Of a DNA stretch of 63,955 bases, positions 1-10,223 are shown in pieces. A program made the position numbers and the translations under genes. How positions within the stretch are numbered: position 1 is the first letter of the stretch; every line of letters starts with the position of its first letter. Below the pieces are notes generated by a model. It saw only the letters and a list, made by a program, of their open reading frames with translations. It was not told the DNA's origin and did no database searches. The DNA lies in assembly GCA_006386115.1 (NCBI GenBank), contig VFIW01000168.1, forward strand, positions 1-63,955, given 5' to 3'. Source of the stretch: Globisporangium splendens (taxonomy: Eukaryota > Oomycota > Peronosporomycetes > Pythiales > Pythiaceae).

Positions 1-988
1 TTTCGATGTCCAGTTCTGGTTCAAAGGCTTCCATCTCTTGCTTCTTGTGCATACCCAAAAGAAGTCGCTCAAAGACAAAGAACGCTGGATGCAATAACGT
101 GGCAAAAGCGACGGCAAGGTGGAGTTGCATGAAGAGATACGCCATGATGACAGCACCGCGATCCGCGATAAATCCAAGCGAAGTCATTCCAGTGGAACCC
201 GAGCCAGCGATCGAGAAGAGCAGGTTACCCGAAATCTGGCACCCAGCAGCGCTGTAACCAAGTGCAGCAAGTGTCAAGAAGAAGCACGTGACAATGGAAA
301 GCGTGACGAAGACGACTCGAGGCATCCGATGTGGTTCACTGTGCTCTCGCTGCACATCTGGCATCACAATAGCGGCTCCGTACGCCAACGACAAATTACC
401 GAAAGCAGTCACAACTTGATGGAGGCTGAAATCTGGGCTTGGAGGAGATGGATGGCCACTCATACCGTGCATGATGATAGCAATCCCCACGATATCGGCG
501 ATGATCGTTCCCATGCAACCGGCGAACATGACACCTGCACCTTCTTTCATGGTCGGGACAAGCGCAACGGGGAACACTGCAACCGCCATGAACACGATCC
601 AGTACGTTTGGCTGAAGGCCGACGGGAAGAGCACTTGGAATAGCAAGCTACCAAGTACGAGAAATGCGCACGGGACCAGCAAGCACACAAGAACCTGCGA
701 GATCGTGACCAGGTATCGTCCGGTTTTTCCCATGACCCACTCGCCTAAATCGCCGTAGTTCTTGACATTCCTTGGCGCCAGAAGCATTGCCTTCGAAAGC
801 GTCACACTGGCATATACGTTCGCAGACGCCATAAAGACAAGTGCGACGACACCCAAGTATGGACCTGCGCGCGCAAAGTTGGCAGGCATACCGAGCGTTC
901 CGATGCCACAGACGCAGCAAAATAGCGCGAAGGAAGCTTTGAAGTCATCTGCCGTGAAGAATGCCGATGATTTGCGAGACGAAGACAT
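1..988 (-). CDS. AAAP-family amino-acid transporter, C-terminus beyond window
   Basis: Multi-pass permease of the amino-acid/auxin permease (AAAP) superfamily, expected to move amino acids across a membrane by proton coupling; the substrate cannot be read from sequence. The start is the ATG at 986-988, giving an N-terminus (MSSSRKSSAFF) that matches the paralogue at 4354-5853. The family signature GIGTLGMPANFARAGP follows in the first membrane helix. The frame is open to base 1, about 329 codons, so roughly the last 170 residues lie outside. Bases 1-613 are identical by eye to 4866-5478 of the third paralogue, whereas 614-988 differ clearly and look more like the copy at 26941-28437 (LFPSAFSQ against LFPTAFSQ). 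The gene is therefore a mosaic, from gene conversion, unequal crossover or an assembly join. Confidence 0.9.
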   Translation of the reverse strand, partial: MSSSRKSSAFFTADDFKASFALFCCVCGIGTLGMPANFARAGPYLGVVALVFMASANVYASVTLSKAMLLAPRNVKNYGDLGEWVMGKTGRYLVTISQVLVCLLVPCAFLVLGSLLFQVLFPSAFSQTYWIVFMAVAVFPVALVPTMKEGAGVMFAGCMGTIIADIVGIAIIMHGMSGHPSPPSPDFSLHQVVTAFGNLSLAYGAAIVMPDVQREHSEPHRMPRVVFVTLSIVTCFFLTLAALGYSAAGCQISGNLLFSIAGSGSTGMTSLGFIADRGAVIMAYLFMQLHLAVAFATLLHPAFFVFERLLLGMHKKQEMEAFEPELDIE

Positions 989-1952
989 TTCTGACGTCGA
1001 TGACGGAACTGGAAATGTGAAATGACTTGGTATGGGTGCCAGGTCGTGACCGAGCACGACATCGCTACAGGGGCCAACAGTTGCTAGACACCTCGGCACT
1101 GTTTGTACAACCACATGGTGCAATGGGCTTGCGTGACGAGGCACGGTCAGCTCGATCTCAAGTGTCCGCGTTTCTGCCCCGCGCATGTCGCTGCCTTGGA
1201 TCTGGTGGAACTTCATGTTGAAGGTCGCAAGAGATTCAGCCGCCCTGCAGAGCACGTGATGTACACGGGATGAGAAGTCGAGAGAGAGTGAGAGAGAGTG
1301 CGCGCTCGAGGTCTGGCATGTTTCGTTGGTACGAAAAACAGTGGGTACATGTTCATAGACTGACAGTCAACTCATTGATGTATTCATCGCCGAAAGGAGA
1401 GAAACACCATGGAGCAAATTCAGCAAATTCCTGTCGTTATGTCATGTCTGATAGGAAGATTCACTGCAGCACACGCAGAACCACAGCAGCAACAGCAGAC
1501 GGCACTGTGATTTAGAGAAGCTGTGACAGACGAGCCGAACCCATAACCCCATACCACGCTTGAATGGCTGCCCTGTGTGCAGCACTGAGCTTCCGGTGCT
1601 AAACCGGATGTATGCAATGCAATGGATGATACAGGATACGATCTTGTGTGATGGGAACAGATGCTTCAACTCTTGTGTTTTCGTCCAAAATGGACAGAAT
1701 CCTGGACGAATTGAACTCTCTGTCTTATGCATCGCTTCACCATTGTGCGTGAACTGCCCACGCAAGAATAGCAAGTGTTGGGAGCGTTCGCACGTTCCAG
1801 GACATGAGCCCTTCAGCTTGATTTGCCACCAGCAAAACCCGAGTTCGCGAACAGTTTGGCAAGAGCTTTGTACCACGTAATAAATCTACAAATTATACAT
1901 GTATTCTAACTGTCTACCTAGCAAGGGAGTTTCTGTTATGGCTCCAGGTAAA
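989..1952. other. Spacer between AAAP genes 1 and 2
   Basis: No convincing gene. The bases just right of 988 are the 5' flank of transporter 1. A short GA-rich run lies near 1278-1310. Short open frames on both strands lack recognisable domains. The bases left of 1953 are the 3' flank of transporter 2. Confidence 0.5.
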
Positions 1953-3452
1953 TTACGCAGAAGCCGTCGAGTTCTTGACGTAGTACGGCTTGAACTGGTA
2001 CTCCGCAGGACAGAACCCAAACACGGGCGTCTCAGCAGTCACTTCAGCAGTGCCGCCAAACAGCGACTTGCCGGTGTAGTACATCACGTACAATCCACAT
2101 CCAGTGCAAAGCAGAATGAGGAGCAACGCGATAACGCGTTCGTACAATGGGACCGACTTCCACTTCAGCTTCAAATGAAACACCAATGGGAGAATCAAGC
2201 AGTTCATAGTAATCGCCGACGCGCCGATAAAATCTGCGAGGTCCAAAAAGTGATCCTTGAACGCGACGGAGGCCAACACCAAGACCACGATCAACACCGT
2301 CCGAAGCAGCACATAGCGGAGAACGTTCCGAGGTCCTTTGTACTCAGATAAGTAATCTGTGCTATCTGTTTTAACAGCAGCTTCAGTGTGTTCAGTCGAG
2401 TCGCCCGAGTGGATTGATGGCGTAGACTGGGGTACGTAAGACGCCTTTGATAGACCTTGCTGGTCTTCAAGGTCAGCTTCCAGAGCTTCGACGCTCTCGC
2501 TCTTGTGCATACCCAAGATTAACCGCTCGAGCATAAAGAACGCCGGATGAAGAATGCACGAAAAGACAACCACAATGTGCAACTGCATGAAGAGGTACGC
2601 CATCACAACCGCGCCACGATCCGCAATAAATCCAAGCGAAGTCATTCCAGTGGAACCCGAGCCAGCGATCGAGAAGAGCAGGTTACCCGAAATCTGGCAC
2701 CCAGCAGCACTGTAGCCCAGTGCAGCTAGCGTTAAGAAGAAGCACGTGACGATGGAGAGCGTGATGAAGACGACCTTCGGCATCCGATGTGGTTCACTGT
2801 GCTCACGCTGGAGGTCTGGGATCACAATCGCAGCTCCATACGCCAATGACAGGTTTCCGAACGTTGTTACAACTTGATGGAGGCTGAAATCGGGTGATGG
2901 TGGAGCAGGATGGCCGGCCATACCGTGCATGATCACTGCAATCCCCACAACGTCAGCGACGATTGTGCCGATACAACCTGCCAGCATCGCTCCAGCGCCT
3001 TTTTTCATGGTCGGAATGAGCGCCACTGGGAAAACCACGAGCGCCATGAATACGATCCAAAACGTTTGACTGAAAGCTCCTGGAAACAAGGTCTGGAACA
3101 GCATACTGCCAAGCACGAGGAACGCACACGGCAGCAACAGGCACACAGCCATTTGAGAGAACACGACAAGGTACCGACCAGTCTTCCCCATCACCCATTC
3201 ACCAATATCACTGTAGTTCCGCACACTCTTGGGCGCCAGGAGCATCACTCTGGAAAGCGTCACGCTAGCATACACGTTGGCCGATGCCATGATGAGAAGC
3301 GCTACAACCGCCAGGTACGGACCCGCGCGCGCAAAGTTGGCAGGCATGCCGAGCGTGCCGATACCACAGATGCAGCAAAAGAGCGTGAACGTGACTCGTA
3401 GGTCTTCCTTTGTGTAGAGCGCTGAGGAGTTCATTGCCGAAGCCATTGCCAC
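1953..3452 (-). CDS. AAAP-family amino-acid transporter (tandem copy 2)
   Basis: Intact, intronless 499-residue AAAP permease with about eleven hydrophobic segments. The signature GIGTLGMPANFARAGP lies near residues 31-46. Paralogue-conserved stretches such as GEWVMGKTGRYL, SGHPAPPSPDFSLHQVV or close variants, and EHSEPHRMPKVVF are present. A hydrophilic loop of about 60 residues (residues ~310-370, rich in S/T/E/D) separates the N-terminal bundle from the last helices and is the most divergent part among the copies. ATG codons at residues 1, 3 and 7 are all possible; residue 7 (3434) also aligns with the paralogue starts. It lies head to tail with the copies on either side, which argues for tandem duplication. 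It is a plasma-membrane or vacuolar transporter by family; the substrate is unknown. Confidence 0.93.
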   Translation of the reverse strand: MAMASAMNSSALYTKEDLRVTFTLFCCICGIGTLGMPANFARAGPYLAVVALLIMASANVYASVTLSRVMLLAPKSVRNYSDIGEWVMGKTGRYLVVFSQMAVCLLLPCAFLVLGSMLFQTLFPGAFSQTFWIVFMALVVFPVALIPTMKKGAGAMLAGCIGTIVADVVGIAVIMHGMAGHPAPPSPDFSLHQVVTTFGNLSLAYGAAIVIPDLQREHSEPHRMPKVVFITLSIVTCFFLTLAALGYSAAGCQISGNLLFSIAGSGSTGMTSLGFIADRGAVVMAYLFMQLHIVVVFSCILHPAFFMLERLILGMHKSESVEALEADLEDQQGLSKASYVPQSTPSIHSGDSTEHTEAAVKTDSTDYLSEYKGPRNVLRYVLLRTVLIVVLVLASVAFKDHFLDLADFIGASAITMNCLILPLVFHLKLKWKSVPLYERVIALLLILLCTGCGLYVMYYTGKSLFGGTAEVTAETPVFGFCPAEYQFKPYYVKNSTASA

Positions 3453-4353
3453 TGTTGTGGTAAAACCAAAAGTGGTGTGCCAGATGAAGTGACCGTCAGG
3501 TGGACATTGTGAGTTGCGTCGTTGCTTGACGGGTATCGCTCAGCCAGACGCCAAGAGCATGTCCCGCGGCCAAAGTCGCATATGCTCGGTGGTGCAAAGT
3601 ACTAATTTGCGCAAGACTGTATTGGCGAACAGTGGGCCAGTATTGCAAGCTGGGCCACCTCGGAGAGCATGAGTTCACTAACATTACTACGCTTCCCTCA
3701 TTTCTTCTCAAAAACAGTGCTTTAAACTGACTGGGCACTGAGATTGTAAAGTTTGTGGCAGCAGGTGGCCCAAAGATTTGCGTTTCGTCAGCTGGCCCGT
3801 CACATGCGCATCACCGTTTCCGCCAATCAGATGCTCGGACGCCAGTCTGCAGATCATTTCGATTGGCGACAGATGACACGGTCGTCCGACTCCAACCGGA
3901 TTTTAGAAAAGTGGGATGGAATGCAGCTAGCTGATACAAAGAGGGAACCTAGAGGAAAGTTGGCACTGGGAATGTCGGTTCGAACACAGTGCCCTGCTAC
4001 TAGCGGGTTTCTACTCTCGACGGAACACAGGAGGATTCATGCACCCAGATTAGTGGCGATTAAGCACGTAAAATGACTTACCACACGCACACACACACCC
4101 TTCACACTCATTCAGGTCCAGGCATCTCACTCGGATCCAACTTATGATCAACTATCGTAAAATCCCACCCATAATCTGGCAAAACCCCAACGATGATGCG
4201 TCCGAACTTTTCGTCAATGTGGCGTAACGCGCTCACTTGAAACTGCAACACAAATCTACAACAAACTCGAGTGATAGAGAACGCGGAGAATACATATACT
4301 GTTAGATTGTCTGTGTCTAAGATCTATCAATGGCGCTTGCCGACTCACTATAC
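3453..4353. other. Spacer between AAAP genes 2 and 3
   Basis: About 900 bases holding the 5' flank of transporter 2 and the 3' flank of transporter 3. A small CA-rich run (cacacgcacacacacac) lies near 4083-4099. I see no gene. Confidence 0.5.
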
Positions 4354-5853
4354 TTATGCTGTTGAAGTCACGTTCTTCACGTAGTATGGCTTGAACTGGT
4401 GCTCCACAGGACAAAACCCAAACACAGGCGTGTCGGCAGTGACTGCAGTAGTGGCTCCAAACAACGACTTGCCAGTGTAGTACATCACGTACAACCCGCA
4501 AACGGAACAAAGCAGGATGATCACGAGCGCGATAGCGCGTTCGTACAGTGGGATCTTCTTCCAGCACAACTTCATGTAGAACACAAGCGGGAGGATCAGG
4601 CAGCTCAGTGTGACAGCGGACGCGCCGATAAAGTCCGCGAGGTCGAGAAAGTGATCCCTGAGCACCACCGCTAGAGTGGCGAGAAGCGCGATCATCACTG
4701 CACGGAGAACGATGTAACGGACGACATTGCGAGCCCCTTTGTACTCAACCAGCATGTTTTCGTCGTGCTTCGCTGAGTCAATCTCCACAATCTCTCCATC
4801 CAGAGTTTGCTCACCCGAGCGAAGTGATGGTGTGGTCTGGGAGACGTACGACTGCTTCTCTAAGTTTTCGATGTCCAGTTCTGGTTCAAAGGCTTCCATC
4901 TCTTGCTTCTTGTGCATACCCAAAAGAAGTCGCTCAAAGACAAAGAACGCTGGATGCAATAACGTGGCAAAAGCGACGGCAAGGTGGAGTTGCATGAAGA
5001 GATACGCCATGATGACAGCACCGCGATCCGCGATAAATCCAAGCGAAGTCATTCCAGTGGAACCCGAGCCAGCGATCGAGAAGAGCAGGTTACCCGAAAT
5101 CTGGCACCCAGCAGCGCTGTAACCAAGTGCAGCAAGTGTCAAGAAGAAGCACGTGACAATGGAAAGCGTGACGAAGACGACTCGAGGCATCCGATGTGGT
5201 TCACTGTGCTCTCGCTGCACATCTGGCATCACAATAGCGGCTCCGTACGCCAACGACAAATTACCGAAAGCAGTCACAACTTGATGGAGGCTGAAATCTG
5301 GGCTTGGAGGAGATGGATGGCCACTCATACCGTGCATGATGATAGCAATCCCCACGATATCGGCGATGATCGTTCCCATGCAACCGGCGAACATGACACC
5401 TGCACCTTCTTTCATGGTCGGGACAAGCGCAACGGGGAACACTGCAACCGCCATGAACACGATCCAGTACGTTTGGCTAAAGGCTCCTGGAAACAAGGTC
5501 TCGAACAGCATACTCCCAAGCACGAGAAATGCGCACGGCACCAGCAAACACACAAGAATCTGGGAGCACACAACGAGGTATCGTCCGGTATTTCCCATGA
5601 CCCACTCGCCAAGATCAGTGTAGTTTCGCACGCGTCTTGGTGCCATGAGCAAGACTCGGGACAGTGTGACGCTGGAGTAGATGTTGGCGGACGCCATGAG
5701 GACAAGCGCTACGGTCGCCAGGTACGGACCCGCGCGCGCAAAGTTGGCAGGCATACCGAGCGTCCCGATACCACAGACACCACAAAGCAGCGAGAACGAA
5801 GCCTTCGCATCTTCTACCGTGAAGAACGCGGATGATTTACGAGATGAAGACAT
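4354..5853 (-). CDS. AAAP-family amino-acid transporter (tandem copy 3)
   Basis: Intact 499-residue AAAP permease. The frame stays open upstream to 6006, but the extra 51 residues are not hydrophobic and are not shared. The ATG at 5851-5853 (MSSSRKSSAFFT) gives the same length and start as the sister genes and is preferred. The signature GIGTLGMPANFARAGP, GEWVMGNTGRYL and EHSEPHRMPRVVF are visible, followed by a variable acidic loop and the conserved C-terminal end PVFGFCPVEHQFKPYYVKN. The stretch 4866-5478 (middle of the gene) is identical to 1-613, so this copy donated to, or received sequence from, transporter 1. A bidirectional interval of about 700 bases separates it from the plus-strand F-box gene. 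Confidence 0.93.
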   Translation of the reverse strand: MSSSRKSSAFFTVEDAKASFSLLCGVCGIGTLGMPANFARAGPYLATVALVLMASANIYSSVTLSRVLLMAPRRVRNYTDLGEWVMGNTGRYLVVCSQILVCLLVPCAFLVLGSMLFETLFPGAFSQTYWIVFMAVAVFPVALVPTMKEGAGVMFAGCMGTIIADIVGIAIIMHGMSGHPSPPSPDFSLHQVVTAFGNLSLAYGAAIVMPDVQREHSEPHRMPRVVFVTLSIVTCFFLTLAALGYSAAGCQISGNLLFSIAGSGSTGMTSLGFIADRGAVIMAYLFMQLHLAVAFATLLHPAFFVFERLLLGMHKKQEMEAFEPELDIENLEKQSYVSQTTPSLRSGEQTLDGEIVEIDSAKHDENMLVEYKGARNVVRYIVLRAVMIALLATLAVVLRDHFLDLADFIGASAVTLSCLILPLVFYMKLCWKKIPLYERAIALVIILLCSVCGLYVMYYTGKSLFGATTAVTADTPVFGFCPVEHQFKPYYVKNVTSTA

Positions 5854-6555
5854 GGCTGGAGCAACCGCTGTCAATATGTGGTCGGAAGTCGTCACTCCAG
5901 GTCGAAATTCACAATGACTTCTGCAGACGCGACAAGCATCAAGTTCTTGCAGCCTGCAAAAGAGCGAAGGCTGCGTGGCCAATGCGTCGAGTGTTTGGCC
6001 AAACAAAGGTTGTCACGGCCATGACTTCGCGACACCGCGCGCTTTTTCCCTGCAGTGTTTGCGCAGTCGCAGGATGTTGGGGTGCTGCAGAAAGCGCGTG
6101 CCTGCCAGTGCCTCTTTGCTGGTGGCTTGTCCTCTTTTCTGCGCTCGGACTCAACATGTCGCTGCTGGGCATTGCACCGCGCTGCATGGAAAGGGGAGGA
6201 AACGTGACAGAGCGAGCGGGGTCCAAAAGCCTATTCCACAGATTCGAGGGCACACTGTGGTGCAGTGTCGGACACAAGAGAGGCAGGAGGTCATGCGACG
6301 GACGGAAAGACGCAATGCCCATCTGCCCAGCGGTTGGTGCACCTAAACGAATGCTGCGTTTTGGTTGGCACAAAACCCATCCCTGAGCTGAAACCTGATA
6401 TATGAGACCAGCGTGCACCTGTTGACGAATAAAGTACCGCTTCGCCTTGAATAGTGGTCCTCGTTCGTTCTTCCAAGCCTACCATTGTGTGGCCCACCTC
6501 ACTAAAGGCAACGGGTCACATTCCACGTTGCAGTTTCCATGAAGAGCTCCGCATC
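5854..6555. other. Divergent intergenic region
   Basis: Shared upstream region of transporter 3 (-) and the F-box gene (+). The several open frames here overlap on both strands and have no recognisable domain, so I call none. No clear core promoter was identified. Confidence 0.45.
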
Positions 6556-7869
6556 ATGAATCCCAGCAGTTGCAACAAGGCGTCGGTCGTCTCCGCTGAT
6601 GGCGCGCTGTTGTGGCTGCTCCACACGCAACTGCGCGCTCAGTGGCCCCTCGTCAGCGAGTGTGAGCAGCAGGCGCTCGAGCCACGCGCGTTCGAAGGGA
6701 ACGCGCTGCCAACTATAGTGTACTCGCCAGTCTCTCGGTTGTCGACCACTTCGGAGCCGAACACAGTGGAAGTCCGTGGGTTGAAGATCCAACAGAAGCT
6801 GTTTGTGCACTTCGTGTCTCGAGATTCGGCTCTGCGCCTGGACCTTACGTAAGTGAGGGTTGCTGTGTTTGCTGACTCCTTTGTCGCTGTTCACTGTTCT
6901 CATGTGGAGAGGGATGTTTCCTTGTGTAACTTTTTTCTTGGGTGTGGATGAATGTTTAGCGTGGGGGATTATGTAAAGCCAAGCAGCGTGTCCGGTGCGC
7001 AAAGCACTAACGGCGGCGAGCGAGTAATTCATGTGGGTCGATGGATCTGCAACCAGGAGCTGTTGCGATGGAGGTAAGCAAACAAAACCTTTTGAAGGCT
7101 CGAGAACGCTTATTTTAATGAACATTTCTTATGAACAGACTCGAGCGAAATGTGTATCCAGCCTTTTCATCCGAGCCAAGATCCGCTCAAATGGGTGCAG
7201 AGCTGAGCAGCCTTTCCGAGCCCGTGCTCCATCGAGTGTACAACTTTTTGCAAGCACCCGACTTTTGCCGCGTCACGCAAGCGAGCAAAGTACGTTTCGG
7301 TTTCTCCTAAGCTTGGTTTTGAGTGTTTTGCCGCAGGAATGTTTATGATCATCGCTGATCCTTCATCCTCTGTTTCTATGTATGCATCATACGATAGGAT
7401 TTGAATCGTTCGGCAGACAACCCGTCATTGTGGAAGCAGTTTCTACGGCAAGGCAAGTGTCTTGTGCACTAAGTGGCAGCAGTTGCTGTCCACTGGTTGC
7501 TACACGTGTGCTAACCTTTTTTCGCGCGCAATAATGATCGTAGATTTTCCGGCAGCTTTCGACTCTGCGAGCGTGTCAAGCCGTGGGAAGACCAGGTACA
7601 TCACAGAATATAAAGAAAAAGCAAGACGAAAGCGAGTGTACGAGGAGATGATCCAGCAGGACTTTGCATGGCTGGTGCAAGAAGATCGGCTTCGCCGAGG
7701 TGGAGGCGTCTACGCTTTCCGACCTGGCTCTCCAGGGCTGGTGCTTCCTCCACCTCCGTTCCGCTCCATTCTTCCAGGAATGGACTCGAGACGAGATCGG
7801 TGGGGTGTTGATGATTCGGATCTTGCGCTGTCGTTTGATCCGCGCGGTTCTTTTCATGACATGTGGTGA
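6556..7869 (+). CDS. FBXO7/PI31-like F-box protein, five exons
   Basis: Predicted F-box adaptor related to FBXO7/PI31, a family linking SCF ubiquitin ligases and proteasome regulation. Splicing five exons (6556-6848, 6960-7073, 7139-7289, 7398-7452, 7544-7869) gives one 312-residue frame. Introns 1-3 are GT-AG. Intron 4 has a GC donor in a strong context (AG|GCAAGT) and an AG acceptor. Residues ~1-125 resemble the FP (FBXO7/PI31) N-terminal domain, including KLFVHFVSRDS and DLTVGDYVKPS. Residues ~155-203 form an F-box (LSEPVLHRVYNFL ... DNPSLWKQFL) that reads continuously only across the exon 3-4 junction, which supports the model. The proline-rich C-terminus (PPPPFRSILPGMDSRRDRWG) resembles the PI31 tail. 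The start ATG is the first one that leaves the FP-like domain complete; an in-frame upstream start at 6454 is possible. Confidence 0.65.
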
Positions 7870-8153
7870 TCGCAACGCGCTGCAGTGCAATTTCCTGGTG
7901 TTTGTGACTTGGCAACAACCCAGCAGCTATTTGATATTCAGTCTTTTTCAGGCGATGTGTGTGTATAACTAGGTGAGCTATTTTCGCACCGTGGTCAGTC
8001 TGTTCCATTTTGTGTCGCATTTATCTGTTCCTGCATTTCCGGATGCATTTCTTCACGCACTTGGTGAGCGCTGTTCGCCGGGAACTGCTTATCCTCAAAG
8101 CATTAATTGAAAACGCAAAGAATGCGATGGGGAGAGAATAAAGCTTCTTATAA
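7870..8153. other. Spacer
   Basis: 3' flank of the F-box gene followed by the 5' side of the gene broken by element A1. Upstream exons of that broken gene could lie here, but no reliable splice structure was found. Confidence 0.35.
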
Positions 8154-9076
8154 TGGCATTGTCCAAAGTGCTATGACCAACTATCGGGACGAAGACGCGA
8201 GCTGCCACTTGGTGCGATCACAGCGGGAGCTTCAGCATCCGAAAATCCTGGTTGCGACCAAGAAGATCAGCCATCCAGGGCCGAAGCCTGCGCTAATTGG
8301 AACCGCGTTCGGGCGAAGTGTCCGTGTGGAAAAGGGAATAATGGTGTGCTTTCGGAAATGCCCAAGGCGGAGGAGACAAGCACGATATTGGCGGCTGCGA
8401 GTCTAGAATCAAACTTTTTGGTATGTGCAGGGACACGCGTGGCATCCAACAACAATGAAGAATTTGTGGAAAGTACATGTACAGCGACCCAGGATCAATC
8501 GTTGCTGTTCGAGAAGCCACGTGCGGCTTTGTTGGCCACTTCAGAACCTTCAAAGAAGCAAGCCACTCCATCATCTTCGCTGAATCGTTCCGATTCCGAA
8601 TTGGAACTCATAATCAGTGAACTTCGCGAGCAAATTTCGCTTCAGCACCGAATGGAAGAAAGCAAACGGAAAGCAGCACTGGCAGCGCAGAAACTGCCAG
8701 CTTCTTCTGCAGATTCTGGTGCGGCTCTTGATTCGAGTCGTAGCGCCAGTAGCAACCCGGATTCACATCTCGCGCATCATCCAAGAAAGCACCTGAAAAA
8801 TCCTATCGAGCGAGTCCATGGCAACCAAGGTGGTGGTGGTGAGATAGACCCAGTGCCTTCTTCTTCGCATGCTACTTGGAAACGACAGCAGGCATCGAAT
8901 CATCTTGGTACAGACAGCGCCGTAAAATTTGCAGTACCCACCGTCATTGCAACCAGTATCTCAACTGCGTCACTGCACTCTCGAGCGAGTCTAGCACCAT
9001 TGAATGGAAATTTGCATCCAAATAATTCCCGTGGTGGAGACGCTGACCTGTACACCCGGGTTTATGATGACGAAGG
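8154..9076 (+). pseudogene. Host gene of unknown function, 5' part, interrupted by A1
   Basis: Open frame from just after the stop at 8151-8153 to the insertion point of element A1. Beyond 9076 the frame runs a few codons into the LTR and stops, so those residues are not native. Features: two short Cys pairs near the start (CPKC, then KCPCGKG), a Ser/Thr/Ala-rich low-complexity stretch, and a short charged helix (~8600-8695, SELELIISELREQIS) that may form a coiled coil. No ATG suits the start well, so an upstream exon is likely. The five bases at 9072-9076 (gaagg) recur at 15282-15286 as the target duplication, and the frame resumes in phase after the element. I do not recognise the family. 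Before the insertion it was probably a functional host gene. Confidence 0.5.
9072..9076. repeat. Target-site duplication of A1, left copy (GAAGG)
   Basis: Five bases immediately before the 5' LTR; the same five bases lie at 15282-15286 immediately after the 3' LTR. A perfect 5-bp duplication is typical of Ty3/gypsy integration. Confidence 0.9.
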
Positions 9077-9440
9077 TGTGACGGATGCGTCAGCTTAGCT
9101 TCTCAAAGCTAAAGCGTGATTCGCATACGTCATTCGAAGAGATTGCAATGAACATTGATAGCATAAAAGCACGACAGAAAACAGAAATTGCGTATCATTG
9201 CACTCAAGTTAGTGGTGTAGTTTTTATTCGTAAATGAATCCAGTACGCAGTAGAAAAATGAAGCTAAGCGTAGGACACTAGTAAGCATGTCTATGAGGCA
9301 CTCATGGCCACTGCTTTGCCACTCCATGTACGAGCAAGCGCTAGCAAACACCCTAACTATAAATCTCACTTTCCATTTTAAATTGATCCACTCAAGTTCC
9401 ATTCCAAGCATCGTATCCCAAAGCGCCTACTACTGTGACA
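9077..9440 (+). repeat. A1 5' LTR
   Basis: 364 bases, TGTGACGG ... TGTGACA, starting TG and ending CA. It matches 14919-15281 apart from one base in a run of A (ttttaaatt against ttttaatt). It carries the putative core promoter described separately. Confidence 0.93.
9358..9380 (+). promoter_or_regulatory. Putative A1 LTR core promoter
   Basis: A TATAAA at 9358-9363 is followed directly by TCTCACTTTCCATTTT (9364-9379). This fits the oomycete core promoter as I recall it (initiator TCAYTYY plus T-rich flank) at most positions. It would start transcription near 9368, making U5 about 70 bases. The same block is in all four family A LTRs, e.g. TATAAA at 48433-48438. Confidence 0.5.
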
Positions 9441-9920
9441 TAGTAGCATTTGTCAAGTCATCGATCCAACAGTCCAAGCTTCGATCAATCGTCATACAAG
9501 TATCGACAAACTGTTTTCAAGCTTCGATCAGTTCTTGTCCAAGCTTCGAGAATCGCTATCCAAATTTGGATTTCATCAACTTCGACATTTCGAATTCATC
9601 GTTTAGGGTCTAGAACCGAGCTACTGGGAGGGAGGTTCTATATCCTACTGTTGTTGTTACTGGGTGCTATAAGCGGAAAGTAACGCAGCAGATTTGGGTT
9701 GCCGTCAAAAAATCTTTTACAGTTTCTGTAACTGGTTAGTGTGGTTACACAGTTCGTGTGGTTCACATAGGAAACTCTTTCATTGGGTCTGTGGTTTAGT
9801 GCCGTGTGCCTGTCCCGCCATTGAAAACACAGAGAATAACTTTCCTATATACCATCAATACTGGTGTTTGATCTACACTCGAGTGTTGCAGTAAAACTAA
9901 GAGTATTGTGAACTTAGTTC

Positions 9921-10223
9921 ATGGGAAAACGAAAAACCCGTGAACCAGAAGATACTTTTCAGCAAACCTTTGAATCGCTTACTTCTGATTTTGAAGTTGC
10001 GCAGAAGTTGCGTCGTGATTTGTGGTTGACGACTGTTATACAAAACAAACTCGTCAATCTCATCAGACATTTGATTCCTGACGCTGCGAACTCGGGTGCT
10101 CGTAACGTGATTCACGAGTTCACCAACCTTGTTCGTCATCGAATTGCCCAACTCGAAGCCCTAGTCGTAAATTCGCTTGATCATAGTATACATCTGTATA
10201 AGAAGCGTCGTTTAAATAAATAG
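9921..10223 (+). CDS. ORF1, 100-residue basic protein of family A (copy A1)
   Basis: Free-standing ORF between the 5' LTR leader and gag-pol, present with the same length in copy A2 (48996-49298). The two copies differ at four residues, two of them adjacent. The protein has a basic N-terminus (MGKRKTRE), a predicted helical middle with regularly spaced Leu/Ile, and a basic C-terminus (KKRRLNK) that looks like a nuclear-localisation signal. Gag-pol begins 52 bases after its stop; a long pyrimidine tract ending in TAG lies between. It resembles no gag or envelope motif that I recognise. It could be a small RNA-binding or regulatory protein, or an uncoded leader that is open by chance. Confidence 0.5.
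   Translation: MGKRKTREPEDTFQQTFESLTSDFEVAQKLRRDLWLTTVIQNKLVNLIRHLIPDAANSGARNVIHEFTNLVRHRIAQLEALVVNSLDHSIHLYKKRRLNK

Noticed and set aside
4984..5835. 283-codon plus-strand open frame
   Set aside because: It lies wholly opposite AAAP transporter 3. Its composition (His, Arg, Glu-rich) is what the complement of hydrophobic codons gives, and similar frames appear opposite the other AAAP copies.
9431..9446. CTACTA...TAGTAG hairpin across the A 5' LTR/leader junction as a self-primer site
   Set aside because: Only six base pairs, with no longer complement of the leader found in the LTR; too short to claim self-priming for family A.
9694..9894. 66-codon open frame in the A leader, identical in A2 (48769-48969)
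   Set aside because: It lacks an ATG start, and identity between two young copies is not evidence of selection.
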